DNA of 64,000 nt from Microbispora sp. H13382 (GCF_014161445.1 NZ_JABBXA010000004.1:306075-370074), one strand, 5' to 3'; positions 32,895-41,917 are shown, counted from the stretch's first letter. Translations and numbers: made by a program. The notes: a model not told the origin generated them from the letters alone.

Positions 32895-33707
32895 TCAGGT
32901 GACCAGACCGACTCCGCCGATGATGGCGCCTCCGGGCATGCCGTCCCATTGGCGCTGCGCGGGATCGGGCCGCCACAGGTGCAGCGGCACGACGCCGGGC
33001 TCCAGCACGTCGAGGTCGTCGAAGAAGCTCCGGACCCGGGCCGCGGTGCGGGGCACGATGCCGCCCGCGGTGGTCGCGGTGTAGACGTCCCGGCCCCGCC
33101 TGACCGCGTCCTCGTCCAGGTCGCCGTGGGTGATGTGGGAGAGCACCAGGTGACTGCCCGGGACGAGCGGCTTGCGGAACGCGCCGACGACGCGCGCCGC
33201 CTCCGTGTCGTCGGTCACGAAGTGGAGGACGGCCAGCATGATCAACGCGATCGGCCGGGCGAAATCGAGGTGGGCGAGGACTTCGGGGTGGCCGACGACG
33301 GACTCCGGTTCGCGCAGGTCCCCCTCGACCACGACGGACCGGGGGTTGTCGGCGAGCAGGGCGCGCGCGTGGGCGAGCACGATCGGGTCGTTGTCGACGT
33401 AGACGACCCGCGCCTGCGGCGCCTCGGCCTGCGCGACCTGGTGGACGTTCTCCTGCGTCGGCAGCCCGGTGCCGATGTCGAGGAACTGCCGGACGCCCGA
33501 GCGGGCCAGGTGCCGTACGGCCCGCACGAGGAAGGCGCGGTTGGTCCGGGCGACCTCACGGGCGTTGGGCAGGATCGAAATGATCTTCTCCGCCGCCTCG
33601 CGGTCGGCCGCGAAGTTGTCCTTGCCGCCCAGGTAGTAGTCGTACATCCGGGCCACGCTCGGCGTGCCGGGGTCCACCACCCACGCGGGAGCCTCCTCCT
33701 CGTGCAC
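32895..33707 (-). CDS. DUF574-family SAM-dependent methyltransferase (Methyltransf_19)
   Basis: A 270-residue protein. The signature MYDYYLGGKDNFAADREAAE lies near residues 21-40, with the SAM-binding FLDIGTGLPTQENVHQVAQ near 78 and YVDNDPIVLAHARALL near 105. These actinomycete-specific proteins are abundant in Streptosporangiaceae and Streptomyces, with unknown methyl acceptors. The GTG at 33705-33707 has GGAGGG seven bases upstream. It is convergent with the CheR-PAS gene. Confidence 0.9.
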   Translation of the reverse strand: MHEEEAPAWVVDPGTPSVARMYDYYLGGKDNFAADREAAEKIISILPNAREVARTNRAFLVRAVRHLARSGVRQFLDIGTGLPTQENVHQVAQAEAPQARVVYVDNDPIVLAHARALLADNPRSVVVEGDLREPESVVGHPEVLAHLDFARPIALIMLAVLHFVTDDTEAARVVGAFRKPLVPGSHLVLSHITHGDLDEDAVRRGRDVYTATTAGGIVPRTAARVRSFFDDLDVLEPGVVPLHLWRPDPAQRQWDGMPGGAIIGGVGLVT

Positions 33708-33843
33708 CCTCTGCCCTCCATTGCTCGGGGTCCGGACGACCATCCTAGAGACACAGCTGCCGGTTTTGACCGCCTGATCCGACAATCGGCAATGTCGGAT
33801 GTCCTTGTACGTGCCGACTCCGGCCTTGCCGGGCATTCAGAAA

Positions 33844-33857
33844 TAGAACGGGTTCTC
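33844..33857. promoter_or_regulatory. KstR-like box 1, before the LLM oxidoreductase gene
   Basis: TAGAACGGGTTCTC matches TAGAAC-NN-GTTCTA at 13 of 14 positions counting the two free centre bases. It ends 14 bp before the start codon, so a bound TetR-type repressor would block transcription or initiation. Confidence 0.65.
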
Positions 33858-33871
33858 GTACGCTCCGGGGT

Positions 33872-34756
33872 ATGCGTTTCACCTATGCCGAGGCCATGAC
33901 CGACCCGTCGTACTACCTGCCGCTCGCCCGGGCCGCGGAGGCGGCGGGGTACGCGAGCGTGACCGTGGCCGACTCCCTGGTCTATCCCCGGGAGTCGGAC
34001 GCGAGGTACCCGTACACGGCGGACGGGGACCGGGAGTTCCTGGAGGACAAAAGCTTCATCGAGACGTTCGTCCTGATCGCCGCCATGGGGGCGGTGACCT
34101 CGGCGATCCGGTTCACGCCGTTCGTCCTCAAGCTCACGGTGCGCCCGCCGGTGCTGGTGGCCAAGCAGGCCGCCTCCGCCGCCTGGCTCACCGGCGGCCG
34201 CCTCGCCCTCGGCGTCGGGCTCAGCCCGTGGCCGGAGGACTACGCCGCGATGGGCGTTCCGTGGGCGCGGCGGGGCAGGCGCATGGACGAGGCCGTCGAG
34301 ATCGTCCGCGGCCTGACGCGCGGCGGCTACTTCGAGTACCACGGCGAGTTCTACGACCTGCCGGCGGTCAAGATGTCCCCGGTCCCGGCCGAGCCGATCC
34401 CGATCCTGGTCGGCGGGCACAGCGAGGGGGCGCTGCGCCGCGCGGCCAGGCTCGGGGACGGCTGGATGCACGGCGGGGGCGACCCCGCCGAACTGGACGC
34501 GCTGCTCGCCAGGCTCGCCGCGCTGCGCGCCGAGGAGGGCACCGCCGACCGGCCCTTCGAGATCCACGTGATCTCCCCCGACGCCTACAGCGCCGACGGC
34601 GTGAAGCGGCTGGCCGGCAAGGGCGTCACCGATGTGATCGTCGGCTTCCGCAGGCCGTACGTGAAGGGGCCCGACACCGAGCCGCTGAGCCGGAAGATCG
34701 AGCACCTGGAGCGCTTCGCCGAGAAGGTGATCGCCAAGGTGGATGAGCGTTCGTGA
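33872..34756 (+). CDS. LLM-class (luciferase-like, probably F420-dependent) oxidoreductase
   Basis: A 294-residue TIM-barrel protein. N-terminal AEAMTDPSYYLPLARAAEAA and SVTVADSLVYP, then LGVGLSPWPEDYAAMGVPW, RMDEAVEIVRGL, YYEFHGEFYDLP-like FEYHGEFYDLP, and PIPILVGGHSEGALRRAARL are characteristic of F420-type flavin-independent LLM enzymes. In actinomycetes these often act in lipid or steroid metabolism. A KstR-like box overlaps its promoter region. Confidence 0.88.
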   Translation: MRFTYAEAMTDPSYYLPLARAAEAAGYASVTVADSLVYPRESDARYPYTADGDREFLEDKSFIETFVLIAAMGAVTSAIRFTPFVLKLTVRPPVLVAKQAASAAWLTGGRLALGVGLSPWPEDYAAMGVPWARRGRRMDEAVEIVRGLTRGGYFEYHGEFYDLPAVKMSPVPAEPIPILVGGHSEGALRRAARLGDGWMHGGGDPAELDALLARLAALRAEEGTADRPFEIHVISPDAYSADGVKRLAGKGVTDVIVGFRRPYVKGPDTEPLSRKIEHLERFAEKVIAKVDERS

Positions 34757-34790
34757 GACGCCTCTCGTGCGGCGGGGCGGCCGACGGCGG

Positions 34791-34804
34791 TAGAACGCGT
34801 TCTT
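34791..34804. promoter_or_regulatory. KstR-like box 2, before the SnoaL-like gene
   Basis: TAGAACGCGTTCTT differs at one position from the palindrome TAGAAC-NN-GTTCTA and lies 34 bp before the start at 34839. Confidence 0.65.
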
Positions 34805-34838
34805 GCCAGCCGTTCCGCGCTCGCGCATGCTGGGGCGC

Positions 34839-35312
34839 ATGGATCTGATCGCGCTGGAGGAGATCCGCCGGACCAAGTACCGCTACCTGCGCTGCCTGGA
34901 CCTCAAACGCTGGGACGACTTCGCCGACACGCTCACCGGCGACGCCGTGGCGGCCTACGACAATCCGGTCGCCGGCGACCCGCTGCGGTTCGACGGGCGC
35001 GAGGCCATCGTCGGCTACATGCGCGCCAGGCTGGGGCCGGAGGTGATCACGACGCACCTCGCCGGTCACCCCGAGATCGAGATCGACGGCGACGACGCGA
35101 GCGGCACCTGGTGCCTCGACGACACCGTGCTGATTCCGCGCCACCGCCTGATGATCCGCGGATCCGCCTACTACGAGGACACCTACCGGCGCTGCTCCGA
35201 CGGGCGCTGGCGGATCAGCGGCACCGGCTACCGCCGGACGTACGAGTACACGGTCTCCCTCGACGACCTGCCCGGCCTGCGTTTCACCGCGAACCGCTGG
35301 GCCGCCTCCTGA
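34839..35312 (+). CDS. SnoaL/NTF2-like small enzyme or binding protein
   Basis: A 157-residue protein. The start is IALEEIRRTKYRYLRCLDLK, followed by WDDFADTLTGDAV and FDGREAIVGYMRARLG, and a C-terminal sheet (GRWRISGTGYRRTYEY), which define the SnoaL-like NTF2 fold. Members are cyclases, isomerases, dehydratases or hydroxylase partners, including ketosteroid isomerase relatives. The ATG at 34839 is preferred over earlier starts, which only add the box-containing leader. Reaction unknown. Confidence 0.82.
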   Translation: MDLIALEEIRRTKYRYLRCLDLKRWDDFADTLTGDAVAAYDNPVAGDPLRFDGREAIVGYMRARLGPEVITTHLAGHPEIEIDGDDASGTWCLDDTVLIPRHRLMIRGSAYYEDTYRRCSDGRWRISGTGYRRTYEYTVSLDDLPGLRFTANRWAAS

Positions 35313-35341
35313 CTCTTTCCGGCTGTGCCGTTGACCGTTCC

Positions 35342-35355
35342 TAGAACGAGTTCTA
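35342..35355. promoter_or_regulatory. KstR-like box 3 (perfect), before the DUF1254/1214-like gene
   Basis: TAGAACGAGTTCTA is a perfect TAGAAC-NN-GTTCTA palindrome and lies 51 bp before the start at 35407. Confidence 0.75.
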
Positions 35356-35406
35356 CTCTCACGGTGAGCAAGGTCATCGTCAGCGCCGCGCGGCGGAGGG
35401 AGTCCG

Positions 35407-36576
35407 ATGGCCACGGAACCGTTCGCCCGGGCGATCGCCGAGGCCGAGAAGATCATCCGCTCCGCCCGGCACGTACGGACCGAGCAGGATCTGGCCGAGG
35501 GCCTGGACTACCTGGCGGGCGGCATCAAGGCGGCGTTGCACATGACGTGGGCCTACGACCGCGACTTCCCCTTCTTCGCCGCCTCCACCGGCCCGTACGC
35601 CAAGCTCGGCCTGGACAACCCCGACACGCTCTACTTCCACGCCTACATCCGGGACGACGCCGAATACGTGGTCACGGGCCGCCGCGGCACCACGGCGGAC
35701 CTGAGCTTCCAGGTGCTCGACGGCGACTACTCGCCCGCGCGGTCGCCCGGCAGCCTCACCGCCTTCGACGACCGTGACATCGAGATCGCTCCGGACGGGT
35801 CGTACGAGCTGCGCTTCGGCCCGCCCGGCACGGGGGCGCGCCGCACGCTGGGAACGGGAGCGGCGATGCTGATCGTGCGCGAGGTCTTCTCCGACTGGGA
35901 CGCCGAGCGGCCCGGCGAGATCCGCGTCCACCGCGCCGACACGCTCGGGTCGGCGCCCCCGCCCCCGGCCGTGGACAGGATCTCGAAACGCTACGAGGTG
36001 GCCGCGAGGATGCTGCTGGGCCGGCTGCGGACGTTCCTCGCGTTCCCGGAGCGGCACTACCTCACGCTGCCGGTCAACACGATGACCGAACCGAGGCCCA
36101 CCCCGGGCGGCCTCGCGACGCAGTACTCCTCGGTCGGCCACTACGACCTCGAGGACGACCAGGTCATGGTCGTCACCGTGCCCGCCGCGGGCCGCGACGT
36201 CGCGCCATACCAGGGGTTCCAGCTCGGCAGCATGTGGTACGTCTCGCTGGACTACGTCAACCACCAGACCAGCCTCACCGCCGACCAGGCCCGCCACGAC
36301 CCCGACGGGAAGATCCGCTACGTGATCGGCGAGCGCGACCCCGGGCTGGCCAACTGGCTCGAACGCACCGGGCACCGCCGCGGCTACCTGCAGATCCGCT
36401 GGCAGCGGCTGACCCGCCCACTCGGGCCCGAGGACGGCCCCGAGGTGGAGGTGATGCGGTTCGAGGACCTGCCGTCCCGGCTGCCCTACCACGACCGGCA
36501 GCGGGTGAGCCCGGGGGAGTGGGCGGCCCGGATCGCCGCCCGGCAGGCCGCGGTCGCCCGAAGGATGCTGGGCTGA
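35407..36576 (+). CDS. DUF1254/DUF1214-like protein
   Basis: A 389-residue protein. The middle and end (LDNPDTLYFHAYIRDDAEYVVTG without gap at about 76-98; LPVNTMTEPRPTPGGLATQY; KIRYVIGERDPGLANWLERTG; GYLQIRWQRL) resemble proteins of the DUF1254/1214 group that occur with short-chain dehydrogenases and sulfotransferases in actinobacterial lipid clusters. No signal peptide is visible. GGAGG-like AGGGAG precedes the ATG. Function not established. Confidence 0.75.
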   Translation: MATEPFARAIAEAEKIIRSARHVRTEQDLAEGLDYLAGGIKAALHMTWAYDRDFPFFAASTGPYAKLGLDNPDTLYFHAYIRDDAEYVVTGRRGTTADLSFQVLDGDYSPARSPGSLTAFDDRDIEIAPDGSYELRFGPPGTGARRTLGTGAAMLIVREVFSDWDAERPGEIRVHRADTLGSAPPPPAVDRISKRYEVAARMLLGRLRTFLAFPERHYLTLPVNTMTEPRPTPGGLATQYSSVGHYDLEDDQVMVVTVPAAGRDVAPYQGFQLGSMWYVSLDYVNHQTSLTADQARHDPDGKIRYVIGERDPGLANWLERTGHRRGYLQIRWQRLTRPLGPEDGPEVEVMRFEDLPSRLPYHDRQRVSPGEWAARIAARQAAVARRMLG

Positions 36577-37352
36577 TGCCGCTGGAGGGCCGGGTCGTCG
36601 TGATCTCGGGGGTCGGGCCCGGGCTGGGGCGCGGCCTGGCGCTGCGGTGCGCGGCGGCCGGGGCCGACGTGGTGCTGGCCGCCCGCGGCGAGGAGCGGCT
36701 GGCGGCGGTGGCGGAGGAGGTCGCGCGGCTCGGCCGCCGGGCGGTGCCGGTGCCAGCCGACGTCACCGACGAGGCGTCGCGGCGGCGGCTGCTCGCGACC
36801 GCGCTGGAGAGCTGCGGCCGGGTCGACGGCCTGGTCAACAACGCCTTCGCAATGCCGCCGATGACCGACCTCGTCGACGTGGACCTCGGCGCGGTGCGCG
36901 CCGCCTTCGAGACCAACGTGCTCGCCGCGTTGCGGCTCACCCAGCTCTTCGCGCCGGCGCTCGCCGAGCGGGCGGGCTCGGTCGTGATGATCAACTCGGC
37001 GGTGCTGCGGCACTCGCGGCGCACCTTCGGGGTGTACAAGATGGCCAAGGCGAGCCTGCTCGCCCTCGCCCAGAGCCTGGCGACCGAGCTCGGGCCGCGC
37101 GGGGTGCGGGTCAACAGCGTCGCGCCCGGCTACATCTGGGCGGACAACCTCAAGCGCTACTTCGAGGCCCTCGCCCGGCGGCGCGGCGTCCCCGTGCGGC
37201 AGGTGTACGACGAGACCGCGGCCGCGCTCGACCTGCGCAGGCTGCCCGAGCCCGACGAGATCGCCGACGCCGCGGTGTTCCTGCTGTCCCCGCTCGCGCG
37301 GGCGGTCACCGGCCAGTGTCTCGACGTCAACTGCGGCGAATGGCACCACTGA
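36576..37352 (+). CDS. Short-chain dehydrogenase/reductase (SDR)
   Basis: A 258-residue classical SDR. The NAD(P)-binding GVGPGLGRG lies near residues 11-19, the NNAF (NNAG variant) near 85, the catalytic Ser in MINSAV and the YKMAK (Tyr-x3-Lys) near 150. The ATG overlaps the stop of the preceding gene by one base (TGATG), indicating co-translation. It is likely to oxidise or reduce a hydroxyl group on a lipid-like substrate. Confidence 0.9.
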   Translation: MPLEGRVVVISGVGPGLGRGLALRCAAAGADVVLAARGEERLAAVAEEVARLGRRAVPVPADVTDEASRRRLLATALESCGRVDGLVNNAFAMPPMTDLVDVDLGAVRAAFETNVLAALRLTQLFAPALAERAGSVVMINSAVLRHSRRTFGVYKMAKASLLALAQSLATELGPRGVRVNSVAPGYIWADNLKRYFEALARRRGVPVRQVYDETAAALDLRRLPEPDEIADAAVFLLSPLARAVTGQCLDVNCGEWHH

Positions 37353-37372
37353 CACGTACGGAGGCGACCGGA

Positions 37373-38527
37373 TTGAGCGCGGGACGCGACGGCGTCGGCA
37401 CGATCGAGGACCTGCACGCCTGGGCGAGCGGCGCCACCGGCCTGACCGACTTCGGGGACGACACCTACCTCGACGGCCTCGGGGTGCTGCTCGAGTCGTA
37501 CGCCCGGGACGCGGCGCTCACCCCGCCCGGCGCCCGGGCGGCCCGTGCGATGCTGCGCGGCGCGCTGACCGCCCGGCTGCGGTGCGAGGAGGCGTGGCGG
37601 CGGCACCCGGAGCACGCGGCCGTGCCGGTCGAGCGGCCGATCTTCGTGACCGGCCTGCCGCGCACCGGCACCACCGCGCTGCACCGGCTGCTGACCGCCG
37701 ACCCCGGCAACCAGGGGCTGGAGCTGTGGCTGACCGACGCGCCCCGGCCGAGGCCGCCGCGCGAGACCTGGGCGGGCGACCCGGAGTACCGGGCCGCCCA
37801 GGCCGCGTACGAGCGGCACCACGTGCGCCATCCGGAGTTCATGGGCGTGCACTACATGTCGGCGGACATGGTCGAGGAGTGCTGGCGGCTGCTCCAGCAG
37901 TCGATGCGGTCGGTCTCCTTCGAGTGCCTGGCCCACATCCCGGCGTACTCGGCCTGGCTGGCGGCGCAGGACTGGAGGCCCGCCTACGAGCGGCACCGGC
38001 GGATCCTCCAGCTCGTCGGGCTGGGCGACCCCGGCCGGCGGTGGGTGCTGAAGAACCCCAGCCACCTGTTCGCCCTGGACGCGATCATGGACGTCTACCC
38101 CGGCGCGCTGGTCGTCCAGACCCACCGCGACCCGGTCACCGCCATGGCGTCGATGTGCAGCCTCGCCGCGCAGGCGACCGCCGGGTGGTCGGAGGCGTTC
38201 ACCGGTGCGGTGATCGGGCGGGACCAGCTCGGCCTGTGGAGCCGGGGCCTCGGCCGCTTCCGCGCCGCCCGCGCCCGGCACGATCCGGCGCGGTTCTTCG
38301 ACGTGCGCTACGAGGAGTTCGTCCACGACCCGCTCGGCACGGCCGAGGCGGTCTACGCCCGTTTCGGGCTGCCGCTCGGCGACGCCGCCCGCGCGGCCAT
38401 GGCCCGCCTGCACGAGGAGAGCCGTTCGGGGGAGGCCCGGCCGTCCCACCGGTACGAGCTGTCCGGCTTCGGGCTGACCCCCGAGGAGGTCGAGGATCGC
38501 TTCGCCGGCGTCGGGTCGTCCAGGTGA
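37373..38527 (+). CDS. PAPS-dependent sulfotransferase family protein
   Basis: A 384-residue protein. The 5'-phosphosulfate loop is GLPRTGTTALHRLL (near residue 95), and the 3'-phosphate segment is VVQTHRDPVTAMASM near 245. The C-terminal VRYEEFVHDPLGTAEAVYARF helps PAPS binding. This is the Sulfotransfer_3-type family. A TTG at 37373 has GGAGG eight bases upstream and is my choice; an ATG at 37340 would overlap the SDR gene. It would sulfonate a hydroxyl made or exposed by the other enzymes of the set. Confidence 0.85.
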   Translation: MSAGRDGVGTIEDLHAWASGATGLTDFGDDTYLDGLGVLLESYARDAALTPPGARAARAMLRGALTARLRCEEAWRRHPEHAAVPVERPIFVTGLPRTGTTALHRLLTADPGNQGLELWLTDAPRPRPPRETWAGDPEYRAAQAAYERHHVRHPEFMGVHYMSADMVEECWRLLQQSMRSVSFECLAHIPAYSAWLAAQDWRPAYERHRRILQLVGLGDPGRRWVLKNPSHLFALDAIMDVYPGALVVQTHRDPVTAMASMCSLAAQATAGWSEAFTGAVIGRDQLGLWSRGLGRFRAARARHDPARFFDVRYEEFVHDPLGTAEAVYARFGLPLGDAARAAMARLHEESRSGEARPSHRYELSGFGLTPEEVEDRFAGVGSSR

Positions 38528-38552
38528 CCTCGCCGGGCAGCGCGCCCTCGCG

Positions 38553-39142
38553 TCAGGAGCCGAAGAAGCCCTCTCGGTGGTATTTGCACGTACCACCGCC
38601 GCAGCTGGGGTCCGAATTCCAGCCGTCGCTGTAGGCGGCCATCCGATAACGCATAACGGATCCCTTGGTCTTCACTTCCCAGTCGTCCGGTGGCACCTGG
38701 CTGTCGAACTGCTTGACGTAGTTGCCGAAGGCGTTCCGGTAATAAATCCGGTGTCGCGCGTACAGGAAGCTCGGTGACCCCGGAGGGGTGCAGTTGTAGA
38801 CGAAACTATTCGTATAGCGGGCTTTGCCGCCGAAGTCCGCCGAATAGTACGCTTTGGGTGCTCTCCCGGGTATGGCGGAATCACTCCAGTCCGGATGCCA
38901 GAAGTACCCCGAATTGCACGTGGGCGACTGCGAAACACGACCCGCACGCCGTTCACGAACGTGAGATCGGCGAGCGTGTCCTCCGGATCCTCCACCGCCG
39001 TTCCGTCATCGGGCGGCGGGTCGCCGGCGGTGGCCGTGGTCCGTGCGATCGCCTGCGCGAAGCCCGGGGGTGCGGGTGCCGCCAGGGCCGCGAGCGCCAA
39101 TACGGAAATGGACAGGATTACGGTCGGCTTCCTGGCCGTCAT
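38553..39142 (-). pseudogene. Secreted Cys-containing protein, disrupted by a frameshift
   Basis: From the ATG at 39140-39142 (AAGGAG upstream) the frame encodes a signal peptide (VLALAALAAPAPPGFAQA) and about 60 mature residues up to TFVNGVRVV. G/C in third codon positions then drops, and the good codon pattern resumes in another frame: SPTCNSGYFWHPDW, NCTPPGSPSFLYARHRIYYR, DPSCGGGTCKYHREGFFGS to the stop at 38553-38555. The total is 590 bp, one short of a whole number of codons, so a single base is missing near 38936. It could be a real inactivation, a slippage variant or a sequencing error. The family is unknown; the extracellular part has four Cys in the second half. Confidence 0.75.
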
Positions 39143-39403
39143 CGCGACACTCCTTTTATATCCCCGGGAAATTAGTCCTGGGCGGAGTATGAGCCGCGCG
39201 CTCGAAACGGTCAAGTAACGGAATCGGCCCCAAATCCGCTGTAGTTTTAGGAAAAATGCAACATTCGCATATTTTGGGAGCCGGACGAATAGGAGATAAG
39301 GCTGTCGCCGAATTCTGCTCAGGCAGCCAGAACGAGTTCGAGGCGGGCGAGGGCGAGGTGGCCGGCGCGGGGACATCGCTGAGGAACCCACGCAGGAGCG
39401 GGG

Positions 39404-40900
39404 TCAGCCCGCGGCGAGCGCTCCCATGATGCGGTCCTCGCTGACCTCGTGGCCGGCGAGTTCGCCGACCACCGCGCCGTCACGCAGGACCACCACGCTG
39501 TCGCAGTTCTCCACCAGTTCCGACACGTCGGAGGAGATCAGCAGGATCGCCAGCCCGTCCACCGCCAGGTCGTCGAGTAGCGCCCGCATGGCCAGCTTGG
39601 TCGCGATGTCGACGCCCCGGCTGGGCTCGTCGAGCAGCAGCACCTTCGGGTGCATCGCCAGCCAGCGGGCCAGCAGCACCTTCTGCTGGTTGCCGCCGGA
39701 CAGCTCCCCGGCGGCCTGACGGGGCGAGACGGCCCGGATGTCGAGCCGCCGCATGAACGTGGCGACGATCCGGTCCAGATGCGCGTCGGAGACGATCCCC
39801 GCGCGGGACAGCCGGGGGAGCGCGGCCAGCGCGATGTTGTCGCGGACCGACAGCGTCGGCACGATCCCCTCCACGCGGCGGTTCTCCGGCACGAGCCCGA
39901 CCCCGGCGCGGATCGCGTTCCTGATCGACCACTTGCCCGTGGGCGCGCCCGCGATCGTCACCTGCCCGGCGTCCACCCGCAGCGCGCCCGCGATCGCCTT
40001 CGCGGTCTCGCTGCGCCCCGCGCCGCGCAGCCCGCCGAGGCCGACCACCTCTCCCGTACGCAGGGCGAGGGAGACGTCGCGGAGGACGTGGCGGCGGGTC
40101 AGCCCCCGGGCTTCGAGCAGGGGCTCGTCGGCCGGTGGGCCGGCGGGCTCGCCGGTGACGGCGGCGTCCGCCCCGCCGGCGGCGAAGGGCCGGCCGAGCA
40201 GGAGCGAGACCAGCCTGCGGCGGTCGAGGCCGGCGAGCGGCCCGGTGTGCACCACCCGGCCCTCACGCAGCACGGTCACGCGGTCGCAGATCTCGTAGAG
40301 CTCGTCGAGCCGGTGGGTGACGTACAGCACCGCCCGGCCCTCGTCGCGCAGCCGGGAGATCGCGCCGAACAGGATGTCCAGCTCGTCGCGCTCCAGCGCG
40401 GAGGCGGGCTCGTCCAGGACGACCAGCCGCGCGTCCGCGGACGCGGCCCGCGCCAGGGCGACGAGCTGACGCGCGCCGTCGCCGAGCGAGCCGAGCGGGC
40501 GGCGCGGGTCGGCGCGCAGGCCGTAGGCGGCCAGCAGTTCGGCGGCCCGCGCGTGCATGGCCGCGAAGTCGATCAGGCCGAAGCGGCCGCGCGGCTCTCG
40601 CCCGAGGAACAGGTTGGCGGCGATGCTCATCGTGGGGACGAGACCGGCCTCCTGGTGGATGGTGGCGATCCCGAGCCGGGCCGCCTCGGCGGGGGAGGAG
40701 AGCGCGACCTCTTCCCCGAGGAGGCGTAATCGGCCGGCGTCCGGCCTGCACACTCCCGAGAGCACCTTGACCAGGGTCGACTTTCCCGCGCCGTTGCCGC
40801 CGACGAGCGCGTGGACCTCCCCGGCCCGCAGGGCCAGGGTGACGTGGTCGAGCGCCGGCGCGCCCTGAAAGCTCTTGCAAATACCTGCCGCCTGCAGCAC
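39404..40900 (-). CDS. Orphan double-domain sugar ABC transporter ATPase (RbsA-like)
   Basis: A 498-residue protein with two nucleotide-binding domains. The first has VGGNGAGKST and a weak signature LGDGARQ; the second has the usual degenerate Walker A GLRGAGRSETAK and a good signature LSGGNQQ with LLLDEPSRGVD. The GTG at 40898-40900 is used because GGAGG lies just upstream. No permease or binding protein is adjacent on this strand; its closest relative in the window is the ATPase at 45947-47497. It lies after the DeoR gene and may serve the divergent importer or an unlinked permease. Confidence 0.88.
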   Translation of the reverse strand: MLQAAGICKSFQGAPALDHVTLALRAGEVHALVGGNGAGKSTLVKVLSGVCRPDAGRLRLLGEEVALSSPAEAARLGIATIHQEAGLVPTMSIAANLFLGREPRGRFGLIDFAAMHARAAELLAAYGLRADPRRPLGSLGDGARQLVALARAASADARLVVLDEPASALERDELDILFGAISRLRDEGRAVLYVTHRLDELYEICDRVTVLREGRVVHTGPLAGLDRRRLVSLLLGRPFAAGGADAAVTGEPAGPPADEPLLEARGLTRRHVLRDVSLALRTGEVVGLGGLRGAGRSETAKAIAGALRVDAGQVTIAGAPTGKWSIRNAIRAGVGLVPENRRVEGIVPTLSVRDNIALAALPRLSRAGIVSDAHLDRIVATFMRRLDIRAVSPRQAAGELSGGNQQKVLLARWLAMHPKVLLLDEPSRGVDIATKLAMRALLDDLAVDGLAILLISSDVSELVENCDSVVVLRDGAVVGELAGHEVSEDRIMGALAAG

Positions 40901-40966
40901 GGTTGCCTCCGCCTCGAATGGTGCGCCCGGCAGGAAACAATCTCGTAACGAGGCCGTCACATTCGA

Positions 40967-41767
40967 TCAAATCTGAGCAACATGCAGGCGGACGCCCTTG
41001 CCGCCCAGTTCGTCGAGCACGTCGCGCGGGGCGGCGTCGTCGGTGACCAGGTGATCGATCTGCTCGGCGGACACGGTCCGCACCATCGCGTCCATGCCGA
41101 TCTTGGTGTGGTCGGCCAGCACGACGACCTCCTCGGCCGCGGCGGCCAGGGCCTGGTCGACGCAGGCGACCTGCATGTTCGGGGTCGACAGGCCGCGGTC
41201 GGCGGTCAGCCCGTTGCCGGAGATGAAGGCCCGGCGCACGCGCAGCCCCGCGAGGGACCGCTCGGCCGCGCTCCCGACGAGGGCGAGGATCGGACCGCGC
41301 AGCGTGCCGCCCGTCAGCATCACCTCGATGCGCGGGGAGTTGGCGAGGGCCTGGGCGACGAGCAGGGAGTTGGTGACCACGGCGAGTTCGGTGTGCCTGC
41401 TCAGCCTGCGGGCGAACTCCTGGGTGGTGGTCCCCGGGCCGATGACGATGGCGTCTCCGTCCTCGACCAGCGACGCGGCCAGATCGGCGATGGCGGACTT
41501 CTCCGCCGAGGAGAGCGCCACCTTCTGAACGTAGCTGGCCTCCCTGTTCAGGTCGCCGGGGAGGGTGGCGCCGCCGTGGTGCCGGTTGAGCAGGCCCTCC
41601 GACTCCAGCGCGCGCAGGTCGCGGCGGACGGTGACCTCCGACGACTGGACCGCCTGCGCGAGCTCGCGCAACGAGACGGCGCCGTTGGCCCGCACCAACT
41701 CCAGAATGCGCTGGCGGCGCTCGGCCGCGAACACGGGCCGGCGCCCGTCGCTGTCCGTGTCGACCAC
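40967..41767 (-). CDS. DeoR-family transcriptional regulator
   Basis: A 266-residue repressor. The N-terminal helix-turn-helix (RRQRILELVRANGAVSLREL, SSEVTVRRDLRALESEGLL) is classic DeoR, followed by the sugar-phosphate-sensing domain with VIGPGTTTQEFA and VVVLADHTKIG. GTG start with a purine-rich GGAGGG upstream. It is divergent from the PA14-GH2/ABC importer operon and should respond to a phosphorylated sugar. Confidence 0.92.
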   Translation of the reverse strand: MVDTDSDGRRPVFAAERRQRILELVRANGAVSLRELAQAVQSSEVTVRRDLRALESEGLLNRHHGGATLPGDLNREASYVQKVALSSAEKSAIADLAASLVEDGDAIVIGPGTTTQEFARRLSRHTELAVVTNSLLVAQALANSPRIEVMLTGGTLRGPILALVGSAAERSLAGLRVRRAFISGNGLTADRGLSTPNMQVACVDQALAAAAEEVVVLADHTKIGMDAMVRTVSAEQIDHLVTDDAAPRDVLDELGGKGVRLHVAQI

Positions 41768-41842
41768 GCCCCCACCCTCCGCTGTGACCGGTTCCGATCA
41801 TAGTCGACCAGCGAAACGGGCGCATCGCTGACCGGAAATGAA

Positions 41843-41855
41843 CGAATCTGATCCG
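41843..41855 (+). promoter_or_regulatory. Direct repeat copy 1 (probable DeoR operator)
   Basis: CGAATCTGATCCG is repeated with one change 75 bp downstream. Direct repeats in a divergent control region are typical of DeoR-family binding sites. Confidence 0.55.
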
Positions 41856-41917
41856 ATCTCTTGACCGGATGGCCACCGCGGTGCTTATTTGAGGGCGATA
41901 ACCGACTCGATCCTGTC

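Noticed and set aside
40961..40980. A third AATCTGA element near the end of the deoR-type gene
   Set aside because: It overlaps the coding end and shares only seven bases with the direct repeats, so chance is likely.
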